In this document: positions 40,131 through 52,163 of the stretch, in pieces
Numbering within the stretch: the first letter of the stretch is position 1
How the letters are laid out: every line of letters starts with the position of its first letter
Source: Phoma sp. XZ068
Lineage: Eukaryota > Ascomycota > Dothideomycetes > Pleosporales > Didymellaceae
Reading direction: 5' to 3'
DNA: 64,000 nt
Assembly: GCA_004835665.1 (NCBI GenBank)
Contig: RBKR01000009.1
Location: forward strand, 310,001 to 374,000
The notes under the pieces: generated by a model
What the model saw: the letters and a program-made list of their open reading frames with translations, nothing else
Told to the model about the DNA's origin: nothing
Databases searched by the model: none
Translations under genes and position numbers: made by a program

Positions 40131-41558
40131 TCAAGGCGTCGCTGTGCCGTTCACCTGGTGCTCCTGGTATCTCAAAGTCCTATGAACTAACCTGCCCCTC
40201 ACCCACACAGCTGTCGTGTTCCTATCGTCACCGGCATACACCCACTTCTCGATCTTCTCAGGCCAAGATTCCCAGCCGAACATATCGACAGGCCCGTCGA
40301 TAAACTGGCTATCGTTCGAGCCTCCAGCGTTAACGTTTCCGAGGTCAATGAGCTGCGCGTCCCATTCCTTACCGACTTCGAAGCCGCCAACCTTGTCTGA
40401 CAGACCGACCACGGCTGCGCCGCCGCGGGTGGCGAGGTAGAGCGCTTCTTCTGTACTCAGCTTCGCTTTGTCTCCCAATTCCGATTGCAGAGCCAGGTGC
40501 CGGCTTGTCCAGATCGCATGGCGCACATTTTCCAATATGCTTGGGTGGAAGCCGCCAGAAACATCTGTGCCGAGACCGATCGTGTGGCCTTCCTCCAGCA
40601 ACTCACGGATTGGCGCGCAGCCGCTTGTGATAGCGGTGTTACTGCATGGGCAGTGCGAGATTGACGAACCACGGGCCAGGATAGTCTGTCGCTCTTCGTT
40701 GTTGAGATGGATGGCATGTGCTAAGATGGTTTTTGTTGTTAGAATGCCGTGCGTATCGTAGACGTCTGTGTAGCTTTTGCTCTCTGGAAATAGTTCCTTG
40801 ACTAAGGCTATTTCGCCCTTGTTCTCGCTAATGTGTGTCTGGATGAAAACGTCTTCTTCCATTGCCAGCTTTCCAATCTCTGACAGACATTCTGTTGTGC
40901 AAGATGGTGCAAAGCGCGGTGTTACAACTGGGCGCACAATGGAGCCTTTCGGGTCGATGGATCGAATGTAGTCGATGCTTGCTTTCGAGTCCGCGACACT
41001 TTGTGAGACTGAGGAGTCACGGTAATATTCAGGTGAAAGCTCCGAGTTCATACACACTCTACCTACCAACGCTCTCTGGCCTCGAGCAAGACAAATGTCA
41101 GCTAGGAGATTGGTGGCAGGGACGTGGATGGTGGCGTAGTAGGCTGCTGTTGTTGTACCGTGCGAGAGAGTTCGGGAAACAAAGTTGCGGTATATTACTT
41201 CGGCTCTCTTGAGGTCCGAGAACGAAGACTCCATGGGGAACGTGTATGTTTGTAGCCAGTCTAGAAGGGTTGTTTTCCCGAAAAGGCCAGTGTTCGGATG
41301 TTGAGGGGCGTGAGTATGAGTGTCGATGAAGCCAGGGAAGTAAAAAGCGTTGCCTTTGAGTTGCATAGGTGTAGCATCTTGCCATGAATGTTTATCCTGT
41401 ACCGCATGTAGATCCAGGTCTTTCTCTACAAAGGCTATTATGCCATTCTCGTCAACGCCGATAGCTCCATTCTCACAGATCTCAAGCTCTTCAAGCGAGA
41501 TGCTGTGCACGAAAGGTCCGGTGTAAATGGTTCTTTGAATGGATGCAGAAGCCGCCAT
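40131..41558 (-). CDS. GUD1: Guanine deaminase
   Basis: A zinc-dependent amidohydrolase converting guanine to xanthine and ammonia in purine salvage/catabolism; cytosolic. 475 residues, single exon, ATG at 41558 in GGCGGC context. Motifs: PGFIDTHTHAPQHPNTG (the metal-binding H-X-H plus the family-specific APQ), RPVVTPRFAPSC, QTHISENKGEI, ILAHAIHL, SSISHCPCSNTAI and the catalytic Asp in GLGTDVSGG. Length and motif order match fungal and animal guanine deaminases. It stands alone. Identity is secure. Confidence 0.95.
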   Translation of the reverse strand: MAASASIQRTIYTGPFVHSISLEELEICENGAIGVDENGIIAFVEKDLDLHAVQDKHSWQDATPMQLKGNAFYFPGFIDTHTHAPQHPNTGLFGKTTLLDWLQTYTFPMESSFSDLKRAEVIYRNFVSRTLSHGTTTAAYYATIHVPATNLLADICLARGQRALVGRVCMNSELSPEYYRDSSVSQSVADSKASIDYIRSIDPKGSIVRPVVTPRFAPSCTTECLSEIGKLAMEEDVFIQTHISENKGEIALVKELFPESKSYTDVYDTHGILTTKTILAHAIHLNNEERQTILARGSSISHCPCSNTAITSGCAPIRELLEEGHTIGLGTDVSGGFHPSILENVRHAIWTSRHLALQSELGDKAKLSTEEALYLATRGGAAVVGLSDKVGGFEVGKEWDAQLIDLGNVNAGGSNDSQFIDGPVDMFGWESWPEKIEKWVYAGDDRNTTAVWVRGRLVHRTLRYQEHQVNGTATP

Positions 41559-42158
41559 GTTGAAGATGTGACAAGATACGGCTGTCGGAATGCAGGGATG
41601 TTATACTGAAGGTGCAGGTCCAGGAACCAGGTACGCGGATTTATGAGTCAATGTCTTACTTGTGACGAATTCAGATGATCGTCTGTGAAGCAGCAAGTAA
41701 GAGTCGCCAAAAGAAAAGTAGAGGCAAACAGCCTCAAATATGGTGAGGGCTGTGCTGTCCTTATCAATGTTGCCGCAGAACTGCGGCGTGGGGATGGTGG
41801 GGATTCAGTTGGTGGAGCTAGGGACGACTAGTGGTTCGCTAAGTCTAGTAAGCCCCTGCTCACAGTCGGAGTCCACCGATGGCTGCGGCCAACTCCACGT
41901 GCATGAAAAGCAATGCCTGAGCATGGCACGTGAAGTAGTATTGCTGAATGAGGTGAATATTGAGTGCAGATGCTCGTCTTGTGTTCTGATGTGTCTCGAT
42001 TTGTAGCATGTCTGTTGTCTACAGATATAGTGAAACCTGCCTCTGCTGATCCTTTTGATCCCGTACTAGGATATTCATAGCCTCCAAACTCCAATCTAGG
42101 TATACAAGCCCGACTACGCTGTTTGATGAACGCCAAATCCACACACTGCCAGCCCCAC
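41559..42158. other. Intergenic region
   Basis: 600 bp between the guanine deaminase start and the 3' end of ARP9. It holds the guanine deaminase promoter; no further gene was recognised. Confidence 0.4.
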
Positions 42159-44193
42159 CTACAAGCTGTAGTCATGAATTCCCTGAGGACCCTGGTCATT
42201 GTAGTCAGGGCGGGTCATGTAGCCCTTGCTCTGACCTTGATCGACGACGAAAATGACTTTGGCCGCGACCTGTGCTCCGAGAAATGCTGACTCGTCGAAA
42301 CCTGCATCCTTCCATTCGGGGAAGTACTCTGGTGGCTTGACCAGCTTGATCGAAGTGGGTGTCTGCCCATGTGAAGAGTGTGCATTGTGCGATAGGCTAG
42401 GCATCAGCGGGTTACCGCCATGATGCATAAGATTTTGCGACTGGGCAGTCGTGGCTGCAAATAGCAGAGGATTGACTCCTGAGCCGCCGTGAGGGCCAAG
42501 CTGAGGCTGTGGAGTGTTTGCGCCTGTGCCGGCAGGTGTGGAGATGTTGGACGGAATTTCTGAGGTGAAGATTGTAGCCGATGATGGTGAGATAAGATAC
42601 TTCGAGTGGATAGTCTGAAGTAGCGCCTCCTTGAAGCCTATGGCGTGTTAGCAATCACCGTAGAATCGAGCTGGTGTAACTGACCTCGTAGCTTCGATCC
42701 ATTGCCACAAATGACCAGTGAGTCCCAGAGTTCGCTGCGCTTGTTGACCTCGTCCACTGAAGATATCGCACGATGAACAGCGTCCGCGATCTTCTCTAAA
42801 GTCCCATTGCTGCTGGCCAGGAATCGTTCTGTGCCAACCTCCATTTCGCGTCTGATGTGACCTGATCGTGATGCTGCCGACGCGGCTTCGCCTGTGCCGT
42901 TGGCATCTGTTACTTCGCCGCTCTCGCCCTCGTTCTGTGTCTTCTTACTTGGACCCTCGTCCAATGCAGCCTTGGCATCTGCCATGCCCTGCGTGTCCAG
43001 GTTTGTGTTTTTCAAGGCATCGAGGAGCGCGTGATCTTCGTATAGGAACGTCGCCTTCTCTCGCTTTGAGTTCGGCAACCTCACAGGCCGGTTGGCTTCC
43101 GGAGCTGGAGCACCTTTCTTCTTCGCGTTCGACTTGTCCAGCTTCTCTTTCTCCTTTTTCGCCAAATATTCGGTCATCTTGCCGCCAGCTACTATGCTCG
43201 CAACATCGAGAACACCCTCGTTTTCGGCGCCATCTTCCTCGCCAACCTCGGTGTCTGGCCCGGGTCCTCGAGGCGCGGTGCCGATCGCCGCTGCCGCCGC
43301 AGGTCCAGAGCTGACTGCGCCTGTGGACGCCGCCGCCGCCGGGTTTGTAATCACATCCTCGCCTGCCTTTCCCGTTCCGGGGAGCGGTGTGCCTTCTGGC
43401 AAGATCTCGCAGATGGGCGACTTCTTCAGCTGCTCGCACATATCGCGGTTGAAACCCTTGGACTTCAATTTGGAGTGCAGGGCCTCGGTGAAGGCTTCGC
43501 CGCCGCTGCCTACTAGAGATATGATGCGACCTTGAACGTGGGGGATGAATTCGCTCACGGCCGTGATATCGGTCTTGCCCTTGCCCACATCCACGATTGT
43601 CGCAGTGTGCACGCCGTATGCCCATGTTGTTGCGAGCGCGGCGTCGATAAGGCCGAATGCTGGGGTCTTGAACTTCTCGAAGAAGAACTGTGCAAGCTTT
43701 TCGTGCTCTCGTGGGGTCCACGCCGGTTGGGTGATCAGGAGGATTGCGGTGTGGAAGGGCGGGTTGAGGGTGTTGTACACGTGCGAGATGAGCGCAAAGA
43801 AGCAAGGCCAGTCCGTGATCTTGCCGTCCTGTATCGGCCATACCGCGCCCTCTTCTGAGATGCGGTCTTCTTCCCACACTATCTCATCTTCGCCCTCTGC
43901 CGCTGGCTTCGCTCCCTCTTGAGCCTCGCCATTCTGCTCGGCTGGCTTCTCCACTGGCTTGTCTTGCCGCCGTCTGATCTTATAAGGCTCGAACTCGCCC
44001 TCTTTCTCGGCCGGAAACATGCGCGAGCGTATGCGCACGCGCGCAGGGGTGAATGACTCCGGCAATCCAAGCTGCGCCAGGGTCGTTTCTGAGCCCGGCG
44101 CAATTACCTACAACATGTCGTTAGTAGCGGTAAAGCACAGCGCATGTATTGCGAGCGTCATACTATAATCTGGTCATCTTTGAAAGGAGGCAT
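42159..44193 (-). CDS. ARP9: Actin-related protein 9 (SWI/SNF and RSC subunit)
   Basis: A nuclear actin-related protein that couples the ATPase to actin-like regulation in SWI/SNF-type remodellers. 643 residues in three exons: 44193-44164, 44107-42685, 42637-42159, with introns of 56 bp (CTACTAAC branch) and 47 bp. The first exon encodes only MPPFKDDQII, and splicing continues into VIAPGSETTLAQLGLPESF. Actin-fold landmarks: TAILLITQPAWTPREHEKLAQFFFE, FGLIDAALATTWAYGVHTATIVDVGKGKTDITA, and near the end LWDSLVICGNGSKLRG-FKEALL. A long Ala/Gly- and charged insertion lies at about 260-420. The C terminus KPPEYFPEWKDAG and AAKVIFVVDQGQSKGYMTR is typical of ARP9. It shares a 294-bp divergent promoter with NTE1. 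Confidence 0.9.
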
Positions 44194-44487
44194 TGTGGGC
44201 CAATTGTTGCGTGAGCTTCGGCGCGTTGATCAATGCAAGCTCTCGCGCGCGCAACGCGACTGCTGGAAGCTCGAAGCCGGCCGTGGATGACATAAGCAGA
44301 CCCACTTTTAGCCCACCATGGATGGGGCTGTCACAAGCCACCAAGGACAGTCGCAGAACGACCAACGTGCCAGGAGACTACAACAACATGGGTCCTGTTT
44401 CCCTGCACCACTACGGTAGATCTGAGGAGGATTGCATTCGGTGATTTTCTCGCATTCGGGCACCCCTCACCCACCAAGGTTATCATC
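44194..44487. promoter_or_regulatory. Divergent promoter of ARP9 and NTE1
   Basis: 294 bp separate the two ATGs; short 5' UTRs and a shared promoter are implied. No specific motif is called. Confidence 0.5.
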
Positions 44488-47400
44488 ATGGCGGCATCTG
44501 GGGTTGTAACGTCTCTTGTAGACGCGTCCACGGCGGCCGTATCAGGCGCAGAAGGAGCTCTACGATCAGGCGCCACTCCAGAAGCAGTACAGACTGTCTC
44601 TACATCAACATTTGGCTTGCTAGGGCGTGTTATTCTGACCATCTTGGGCGTGCTTCCAAGCGTGCTATTCTGGGTATCATATACCCTACCGACATGGCTC
44701 TTTACTCTATTCTCTACCACTCTGACATTCACAATGAACTTCAGCTCTTTGTAGGCTCTATTGAACGCGTGCAAGCAGTTTACTTTGCTAACACTTAATA
44801 GAGTATTGGTTTTGGTGTTTGCGGTTTCAACGGTCACCTACTTTATCAGGTACCGCTACTTGACCATGTACGCCAGACTGCCACCTGAGCCACAACGCGA
44901 AGAACCTCAGGTGGAGGTCTTCCCAGAGAGCCAAGAGGGCGACCACAAGAGGGCATTCGCTAACTACATGGACGAATTTCTGAGTGCCATTAAAGTCTTT
45001 GGCTACCTAGAGCGTCCAGTCTTCCATGAATTGACCCGCACTATGCAGACTCGACGACTCGCTGCGGGCGAAACAATTCTCTTGGAAGAAGAAAAAGGGT
45101 TTTGCTTGGTCATGGACGGTCTCGTTCAGATCTTCGTCAAGTCGAAGCGTGAAAGCACTGACTCTGACGAAGACACATCCTCCAACGAGTCGCATCACCA
45201 GGGCCACAGTCAAGGCTACCAACTGCTTACTGAAGTGAAAAATGGAGCGCCAATGTCTTCATTGTTCTCGATCTTGTCGTTGTTTACCGAAGACATAAAG
45301 CTTCGCCATGATGATGACGATGAGCCAGATGCCAGTATGCCAGGAACACCACATACCGGACGGCCAAGACCATCAATGACCCGCACCAGCAGTTACACAA
45401 CGATGGATGACTCAAGGCCGCAAACACCTCAACATTTGCCTCGCGCACCGCCAGGACATCGAAGGGCTTCTTCGACTTTGGCAAGCCCAACCGCTGGAGG
45501 ACGATTGCCAAGCGTACCGCCGCTGTCGCTGGATGTCGATGAGTACGGTGACCGCATCAAGCATACTAAGCTCAGGCGATCACCATCGCGGGCTTCCAAG
45601 CCTAAATCTGCACACCCAGACATTGTAGCTCGAGCAGTTGTGGACACAACAATCGCCATCATACCCGCGACAGCATTCCACCGATTGACACGTGTTTATC
45701 CCAAAGCGACGGCACACATCGTTCAAGTGATCCTTACGCGTCTACAAAGAGTCACACTTGCAACCAGTCATGCATATCTCAGCTTAACAAACGAGGTCCT
45801 TCGTACGGAGAAACTGATGAACAAATATACAACGTATGACCTCCCTGGGTTTCTTCGCGATGCTCCTTTGGAGCGACTCAAGGAAAAGTTTACAAAAGAG
45901 ACGGAGCGTCTCGGTGCAGATGAGGGTATGCAAGGAATTGCATTGCACAATCCTGGTGCCGGACGTCGACGTCGATCTAGCACCTCGGTCAGACGTGGTA
46001 CAGCTGCACAAGCTCGACTTGCTGCCGCTCGAGGAACGTCAATGGAGGCAAACACTCAAGTTGAGGCAAAGAAAACATCCTTGGAGCCTTCTTTCCGCAA
46101 TGATCGTATCAGTGCAGGGGACCTCTTGACCAACACGCAAATGGCCCGCGGTGCTGGCCGGTCAGGTCGTGGCAACAGCTTCTCCCAACCATATCAGCAC
46201 GACAACCGTCGGGACGCTCGCACTCCGCTTGATGCTAGCAACTTCAACCCTTTTGCTTCACCATTGGCACGTCCGACTATACAGCGACAAGAATCTATCG
46301 ACGAGGCCACAATTTTCAGGCAATCTATCCTCGACTGCATGTTCAAGGCCATTGGCTTGACTGACCTGGAGAATCCAATGCCCAAGCCAGCCGCATCGGT
46401 GGAGCAATCCCCTCGAATGCTGTCATTTGACAACAAAAAGCAGAAGGCAGTCTTCACCAATGCATTCGGTCTCATGGACCCTTACGAGGGCGGAGATACC
46501 GAGTCCATGATATCAGCGTCGAATCTTTCCAGCATTAGTGGCGTCAACCATCAAAATCTGCTCGAAGAGCTTGTAAATGATGTCGAAATTGTGTACTTTC
46601 CTAAAGATGCTGTTCTGGTTGAACAAGGTGAGAGGAACCCTGGCTTATACTACGTGGTGGATGGTTTCCTCGATGTCAGTGTGGCCATCGATGAGGACAG
46701 CTCAGAGTCGAACGTGCTTGGGACGTCACCCACTGGAGCGCCCCTCAGCCAGGAAGAGCTTTTCGGTCCCCAGCTCAACCGAACTACGACAAGTGGCTCC
46801 ATACGCAACCTAGCCGAAAGTATAAACAAGAAGAAGAAGCCCCGAAGAAGTCTCTTCATGACCAAGCCTGGTGGACTGGCAGGGTATCTGGGCACTGTAT
46901 CCTCAAATCGGTCGTTTGTAGACGTCACTGCAAAGACTGACGTATATGTTGGGTTCCTGCCAAGAGCTTCGATTGAAAGGATTGTCGATAGATATCCAGT
47001 CGTTCTGCTGACTATGGCTAAACGCCTCACTACGCTCCTACCCCGCCTCATACAGCACATCGACTTCGCATTGGAGTGGGTACAAGTAAATGCGGGCCAG
47101 GTTATTTACAATCAAGGAGAGGAGAGTGACGCAATCTACATTGTGCTCAACGGACGTCTGCGAGCCATTCAAGATGCAGAGAAGAGCGGCACTATGAAAG
47201 TTATTGGCGAGTACGGCCAGGGTGAGAGTGTGGGCGAACTCGAGGTGCTTACAGAGTCGGCACGCCCTGGGTCGTTACATGCTATTCGAGACACAGAGCT
47301 TGCGAAGTTTCCAAAAACTCTGTTCAACAGTCTTGCGCTTGAGCACCCCGGGATTACGATCAAAATTTCGAAAATCATCGCATCTCGCATGCGGGCGCTT

Positions 47401-49171
47401 ATAGATGACCCTCTGCACGAACAGACAAAAGAGCGAGGTACGAAGGCAACACGTACGAATGTCTCATCCACTGTCAACCTGCGAACAATCGCTATCTTAC
47501 CTGTCACGTCTGGTACACCGGTTGTCGACTTTGCAAGCCGGCTAATGAACGCCCTCACACAGATCGGCACCCCACGAGGCGTTGTGTCGCTCAATCAGGC
47601 CGCCATTCTCAATCACCTTGGGCGACATGCTTTCAACCGCATGGGCAAGCTAAAGCTGTCACAGTATTTAGCCGATTTAGAGGAGAAATACGGCATGATC
47701 CTTTACGTGGCCGACACACCAGTCAAATCACCCTGGACGCAGACCTGCATCAGTCAAGCAGATTGCATCCTCCTTGTAGGTCTTGCTGAACTATCGCCCA
47801 ATATCGGAGAGTACGAGCGCTTCCTCTTGACGACTAAGACAACTGCCCGCAAGGAGCTCGTCATGCTACACTCGGAGCGATACTGCCCACCTGGATTGAC
47901 ACGAAAATGGCTACGCAACCGTCCTTGGATCAATGGAAGCCATCATCACATTCAGATGTCGTTCCGTGCTACACAAGAGCCGGTTCATCATGCAGGGCGA
48001 CGCTTTGGCAATGCGCTGAAGCAGCGTGTACAGGTCATCCAGGCTGAGATTCAGAAGTACACATCGAGGAGAGTGCGCCAAACACCACTATACTCAGCAG
48101 AGACGCCGTTCAAGGGTGACTTTCACCGACTTGCAAGGCGGCTGTGTGGCAAGTCAGTCGGCCTAGTATTGGGTGGAGGAGGTGCTCGGGGTATCTCACA
48201 GATTGGTATCATTAGGGCGCTTGAAGAGGCAGGCATTCCCATTGACATTGTAGGTGGAACCTCTATCGGTGCCTTCATCGGCGCGCTCTATGCCTGGGAT
48301 GCAGATGTAGTCCCCATGTATGGTCGCGCGAAGAAGTTCGCTGGCCGTATGGGTAGTATGTGGAGATTCGCACTCGATCTGACGTACCCTTCGTAAGTGC
48401 GACCCCAGAGTATCGTTCGGTTTGAAGCTGACCAAATAGTGCATCATACACAACTGGCCACGAGTTCAACCGCGGCATCTTCAAGACCTTCGGCAACTCA
48501 CAAATGGAGGACTCTTGGCTTGAATTCTATTGCAATACCACCAACATCAGCAAATCACGATCTGAGATCCACACCTCGGGTTACGTCTGGCGCTACGTGC
48601 GCGCATCCATGTCTCTCGCCGGCTTACTCCCGCCACTTTGCGACAACGGCAGCATGCTGCTCGACGGTGGCTACATTGACAACCTGACCGTCCCTCACAT
48701 GAAGAGCCTCGGTGCAGACGTAATCTTCGCTGTCGACGTCGGTAGTTTAGACGATGACACACCGCAATCGTTCGGCGACTCACTCTCCGGGTTCTGGGCC
48801 ACTTTCAACCGCTGGAATCCGTTCTCCGCGTATCCCAACCCCCCGACGCTTTCCGAAATCCAATCTCGCCTTGCCTACGTATCTAGTATCGATGCTTTGG
48901 AGCGAGCAAAGACCACGCCAGGATGCCGGTACATGCGTCCGCCAATTGACCCATACGGCACGCTTGACTTCGCCAAGTTCGAGGAAATCTATCAGGTGGG
49001 ATACAACTATGGTAAGGAGTATTTGCTGGGCCTGAAGGAGCAGGGTGTGCTGCCTATCACCGAGGAGACCGAAAAGGAAAAGGATTTGCGGAGGACTATG
49101 GCGCCAAGACGGTAAGTTGATATGCTTTGGCGTGAGTGCTTGAGCTAACAGCATGCAGAGCATCTATTTAG
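44488..49171 (+). CDS. NTE1: Lysophospholipase NTE1 (patatin-like phospholipase)
   Basis: An ER-membrane serine esterase that deacylates phosphatidylcholine and lysophosphatidylcholine. 1512 residues in four exons: 44488-44750, 44802-48392, 48440-49111, 49159-49171; introns of 51, 47 and 47 bp. The tiny last exon converts an apparent end at APRR to APRRASI. Two N-terminal membrane segments (about 45-80 and 89-103) precede three cyclic-nucleotide-binding-like domains: one after FGYLERPVFHEL, one at VYFPKDAVLVEQGERNPGLYYVVDG, and one at VIYNQGEESDAIYIVLNG. The patatin domain has the oxyanion loop GGGGARG at 1212-1218, the nucleophile GTSIG (Ser1242) and the dyad Asp in DGG (~1360). Length and order match fungal NTE1. 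Confidence 0.95.
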
Positions 49172-50475
49172 GCTGCCGTGATGTGTTATGCCGGCTGCAA
49201 TTTGGCAGAATCAGATCGATCGTGCGAAGTTGCATTGTGGTGCTGTGGCTCTGGAGAAACCAAACAACACCAAGCAAGCTAATGCTAGAAAGGTATCTGG
49301 CAGGAAGTTTGTAACTGCTGAAAGCGCACGCATGATGTATGCAATACTGGTTTGTGGCGCTACATTTATTTGACGCCTCTAGTAACAGTTCGCAACATCC
49401 TGGCCCATTACACCGCGATATAGGCCAAGTCGGCTCGATCTGGTTAGCAATCCCAATATAGATATTCTCATACACTGCAATGGACGTGTCCTGCTAGAGT
49501 CTAAGCCACCATCGTGATCCAATATACGGAGCGGAGTTGCAGCTAAGCATGCGGCTACTTTCCAATACCTTGCATGATTCAAAATCTTTGTCATGAACAT
49601 GCTCAATAACCGTCCGATTCAAGGCAGCAGCAGCAAAAGTCAACATCACATGGACCAGCGTAGCGGCAAATAATGCCAAAACACGTGCTGACACTTCGCT
49701 GGTGCTCACCTCACCGTTCGACTAGCTCGCGATGATGTGACTGAAGCCTTGATATTATCCCTACGCTGCTCCGACTACAGCGGTAGCACATCAATTCAGC
49801 CCTACTGCACGACCTCACTCGGCAACAACGGCAGTTGAACCGGCGTATTCGCGGCTAGGCCCGGTACGCTACACCTCGCCTACAAACAGTTACCCCAGGT
49901 TGCGGTGAAAGCGAATAACGACGGCCTCTGCATTCCACACAAGACTTGGCCATCTCCGAGTTCTATACAAACTTCTTTTCCATACTACTGCCCATGCCTC
50001 GCATCTACACTCAGCAAACCCATCCCTCGCATGATCAACAAGACCACCATACCTACTCTACAGAAAAACCGCGCGGCACCCATCCCACCATACTTACCCC
50101 CATTCACTTCCAAAGAGCTCACGGAGTTAAGCCCCTCGCATAAACCAAGCAGGCACCGCATGACGAACTTTGCCCACGTGTACCCGTAATGCCTTGGTGG
50201 TTCATGCGCTAACGTCAGCTTGTAAAACCACCCCTCTTATAGACTGCAGACGTGGTACAAACGCGTTTGCGGGTTTAGCGGGTTGATGGCAATAGCGTGG
50301 GTGAGATGGCGTAGTGTGGAGAAGACTCGGGTTTGGGTGATGCTGGGTGGAGCGGAGTGAGAGGTATTGAGGAGGTATATAAGGAGTGCGAAGGGATAGT
50401 GGAGGGGTGATACGCATCACAGGATATTAACATTACTTTGCAAATTGATTGATTGAATGATTGATTTGATTGAAC
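49172..50475. other. Intergenic region, 1.3 kb, with HMGR-like promoter
   Basis: No credible ORF. TATATAA at 50376-50382 lies about 94 bp before the downstream ATG. No repeat or RNA gene was recognised. Confidence 0.45.
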
Positions 50476-51648
50476 ATGTCTTTCCACAACGCTGAAGTTC
50501 CGAAAAGTCAACTGGAGTCTACACTCCCTATAGTATCTCACGCATACACCACAGCGGAGTCCACAACACCGCCACCCATCACAATCGAAAACCACACCGG
50601 CTTCATCCGCGTCCCAGTCGGTATTGCAGGCCCTCTCAAAATCCACTCCTCCTCCTCCTCCTCCAGCACACCCTCGACCTACTTCGCGCCCCTTGCAACC
50701 GTCGAACCCACACTCGTAGCATCCTGCTCGCGCGGCTGCAAAGCCCTCACCCTCAGCGGCGGGCCTTCCTACTCCATCCTCGCAGAATCCATGACACGAG
50801 CACCCGTATTCTTCTTCAATACGCCCTCTGCAGCCCTCACATTCGCTTCCGCCGTACCCAGTCTACACGCGCAATTCGCAGCCGCCGCAGAGCGCACAAG
50901 TCGCTTCGCGAAACTGCAGAGCGTAACACCGCTCATCATCGGGACAAACGTGCATGTGCGGTTTAGCTACGTGACGGGCGACGCAGCGGGACAGAATATG
51001 GTTACCATCGCGACACAAGCCGCATGCGATGCTTTTCTGGCCAGCGAAGCGGCGCGGACGCTAGGGGTGGTGGATTTCGTGATCGAGGGGGATGCGGCGA
51101 GCGATAAGAAGGCGTCCGCACGGAATGCGATGGATGTGCGTGGTGTTCAAGTCATGGCGTGGGGGGAAGTGACGAGTGAGGTGTGTGAGAGGGTGTTGAA
51201 GTGTAGTACTGCGCGGTTGCATGGGGTGTTGACGGAGATGAAGGAGGCGCGGATACGGAATGGGGGTTTTGGGAGTAATGTTAATACGGCGAATGTTGTG
51301 GCTGCGATGTTTATTGCTTGTGGGCAGGATGCGGGGAGTGTGGCGGAGAGTGCGTGGGCACATCTTACTTCGACGTATGATGTGGAGACGAAGAAGCTTA
51401 AGCTTAGTTTGTTCTTCCCGAGTCTGCCTGTTGGCACTGTTGGTGGAGGGACAATGTATCCGTCGCAGAGAACGAGCCTGGAGTTGCTGAAGTGTCGCGG
51501 GCCGGGGAGTAAGAGGAAGTTGGCCGGACTGATTGCGTGTTTTTGTATGGCGTTGGATATCAGTACGGCAGCTGCAATTGCGAGTGGAGGCTTTACGGAT
51601 GCGCATAAAAAGCTTGCAAGGGATAAGTTCGATAAGAGCAAGCTGTAG
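50476..51648 (+). CDS. Soluble HMG-CoA-reductase-like protein (catalytic domain only)
   Basis: A 390-residue single-exon protein equal to the catalytic domain of class I HMG-CoA reductases, which reduce HMG-CoA to mevalonate with NADPH. The start is the ATG at 50476; the frame opens slightly upstream at a TTG. Motifs: ENHTGFIRVPVGIAGPL (39-54), the catalytic Glu77 in ATVEPTLVASCSRGCKAL, Asp169 in TGDAAGQNM (usual form DAMGMN), Lys211/212 in DKKASARN, and GTVGGGT at 320-326. The usual C-terminal SHMxHNR is represented by DAHKKLARDKF, so the catalytic His region is atypical. The sterol-sensing/membrane domain of fungal Hmg1 is absent and none is encoded upstream. A Ser7 run sits at 58-64. It could be a functional cytosolic paralogue or a diverged enzyme; no terpenoid genes are adjacent. 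Confidence 0.85.
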   Translation: MSFHNAEVPKSQLESTLPIVSHAYTTAESTTPPPITIENHTGFIRVPVGIAGPLKIHSSSSSSSTPSTYFAPLATVEPTLVASCSRGCKALTLSGGPSYSILAESMTRAPVFFFNTPSAALTFASAVPSLHAQFAAAAERTSRFAKLQSVTPLIIGTNVHVRFSYVTGDAAGQNMVTIATQAACDAFLASEAARTLGVVDFVIEGDAASDKKASARNAMDVRGVQVMAWGEVTSEVCERVLKCSTARLHGVLTEMKEARIRNGGFGSNVNTANVVAAMFIACGQDAGSVAESAWAHLTSTYDVETKKLKLSLFFPSLPVGTVGGGTMYPSQRTSLELLKCRGPGSKRKLAGLIACFCMALDISTAAAIASGGFTDAHKKLARDKFDKSKL

Positions 51649-51872
51649 CGGAGTGCTAGTTGTTGACTTTCTGTAGGCGTCTAGGTTCAATGTATATTTT
51701 TAGCAGGCACCATGGTCTTTTTATGGCTCGTTGCGGTGTTAACGTGCTCGTGGAGGCCATCAGACGAACTTGCCGTGATGAGGTGTTGGGTTACTGGTTG
51801 GAAATAGAAGTGCTACTTTCAATGTAAACTAATACGACTTGGGAGATGGAAGTGTCTTGCCTTGGTACCGCT
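51649..51872. terminator. 3' flank of the HMGR-like gene
   Basis: 224 bp of AT-rich sequence after the TAG; presumed 3' UTR and terminator of the HMGR-like gene. Nothing more specific was seen. Confidence 0.3.
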
Positions 51873-52148
51873 TCACTTCTTCACTCCCAGATACCAATCC
51901 CGTCCCCATATGATCATCGGCCATGAGGCTTCCAACACCAGAACGACGAACGCGAGAAAAGCAGGTGCGATAGTGATATCAAACGCGCAGGCTTCAAATA
52001 ACAAGGGCATGTGCAACACGCCATGTGCATTAGACAAGATACAGTAACGACGAAAAGTATACAACCACAAGCCACCACCAAGACTCACAATATCGATATA
52101 CAAGAACGGAATACGCAACAAAGTTGGGGCTAGCCCTCGTCGACTCAT
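51873..52148 (-). CDS. Possible small membrane protein, 91 residues
   Basis: An ATG ORF only 15 bp downstream of the LRR gene stop on the same strand. The translation has two hydrophobic stretches (about 10-32 and 48-78) ending in WPMIIWGRDWYLGVKK. It may be a small membrane protein gene or merely an open stretch in the LRR gene's 3' UTR. No family is recognised. Confidence 0.3.
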   Translation of the reverse strand: MSRRGLAPTLLRIPFLYIDIVSLGGGLWLYTFRRYCILSNAHGVLHMPLLFEACAFDITIAPAFLAFVVLVLEASWPMIIWGRDWYLGVKK

Positions 52149-52163
52149 GTCTCAGTACGTGTC

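Noticed and set aside
42945..43877. Long antisense or overlapping ORFs inside ARP9 (e.g. 310 codons on the minus strand in another frame, and plus-strand ORFs at 42868-43922)
   Set aside because: GC-rich third positions keep shadow frames open. The ARP9 frame has recognisable actin-fold motifs, and the others are Arg-rich nonsense.
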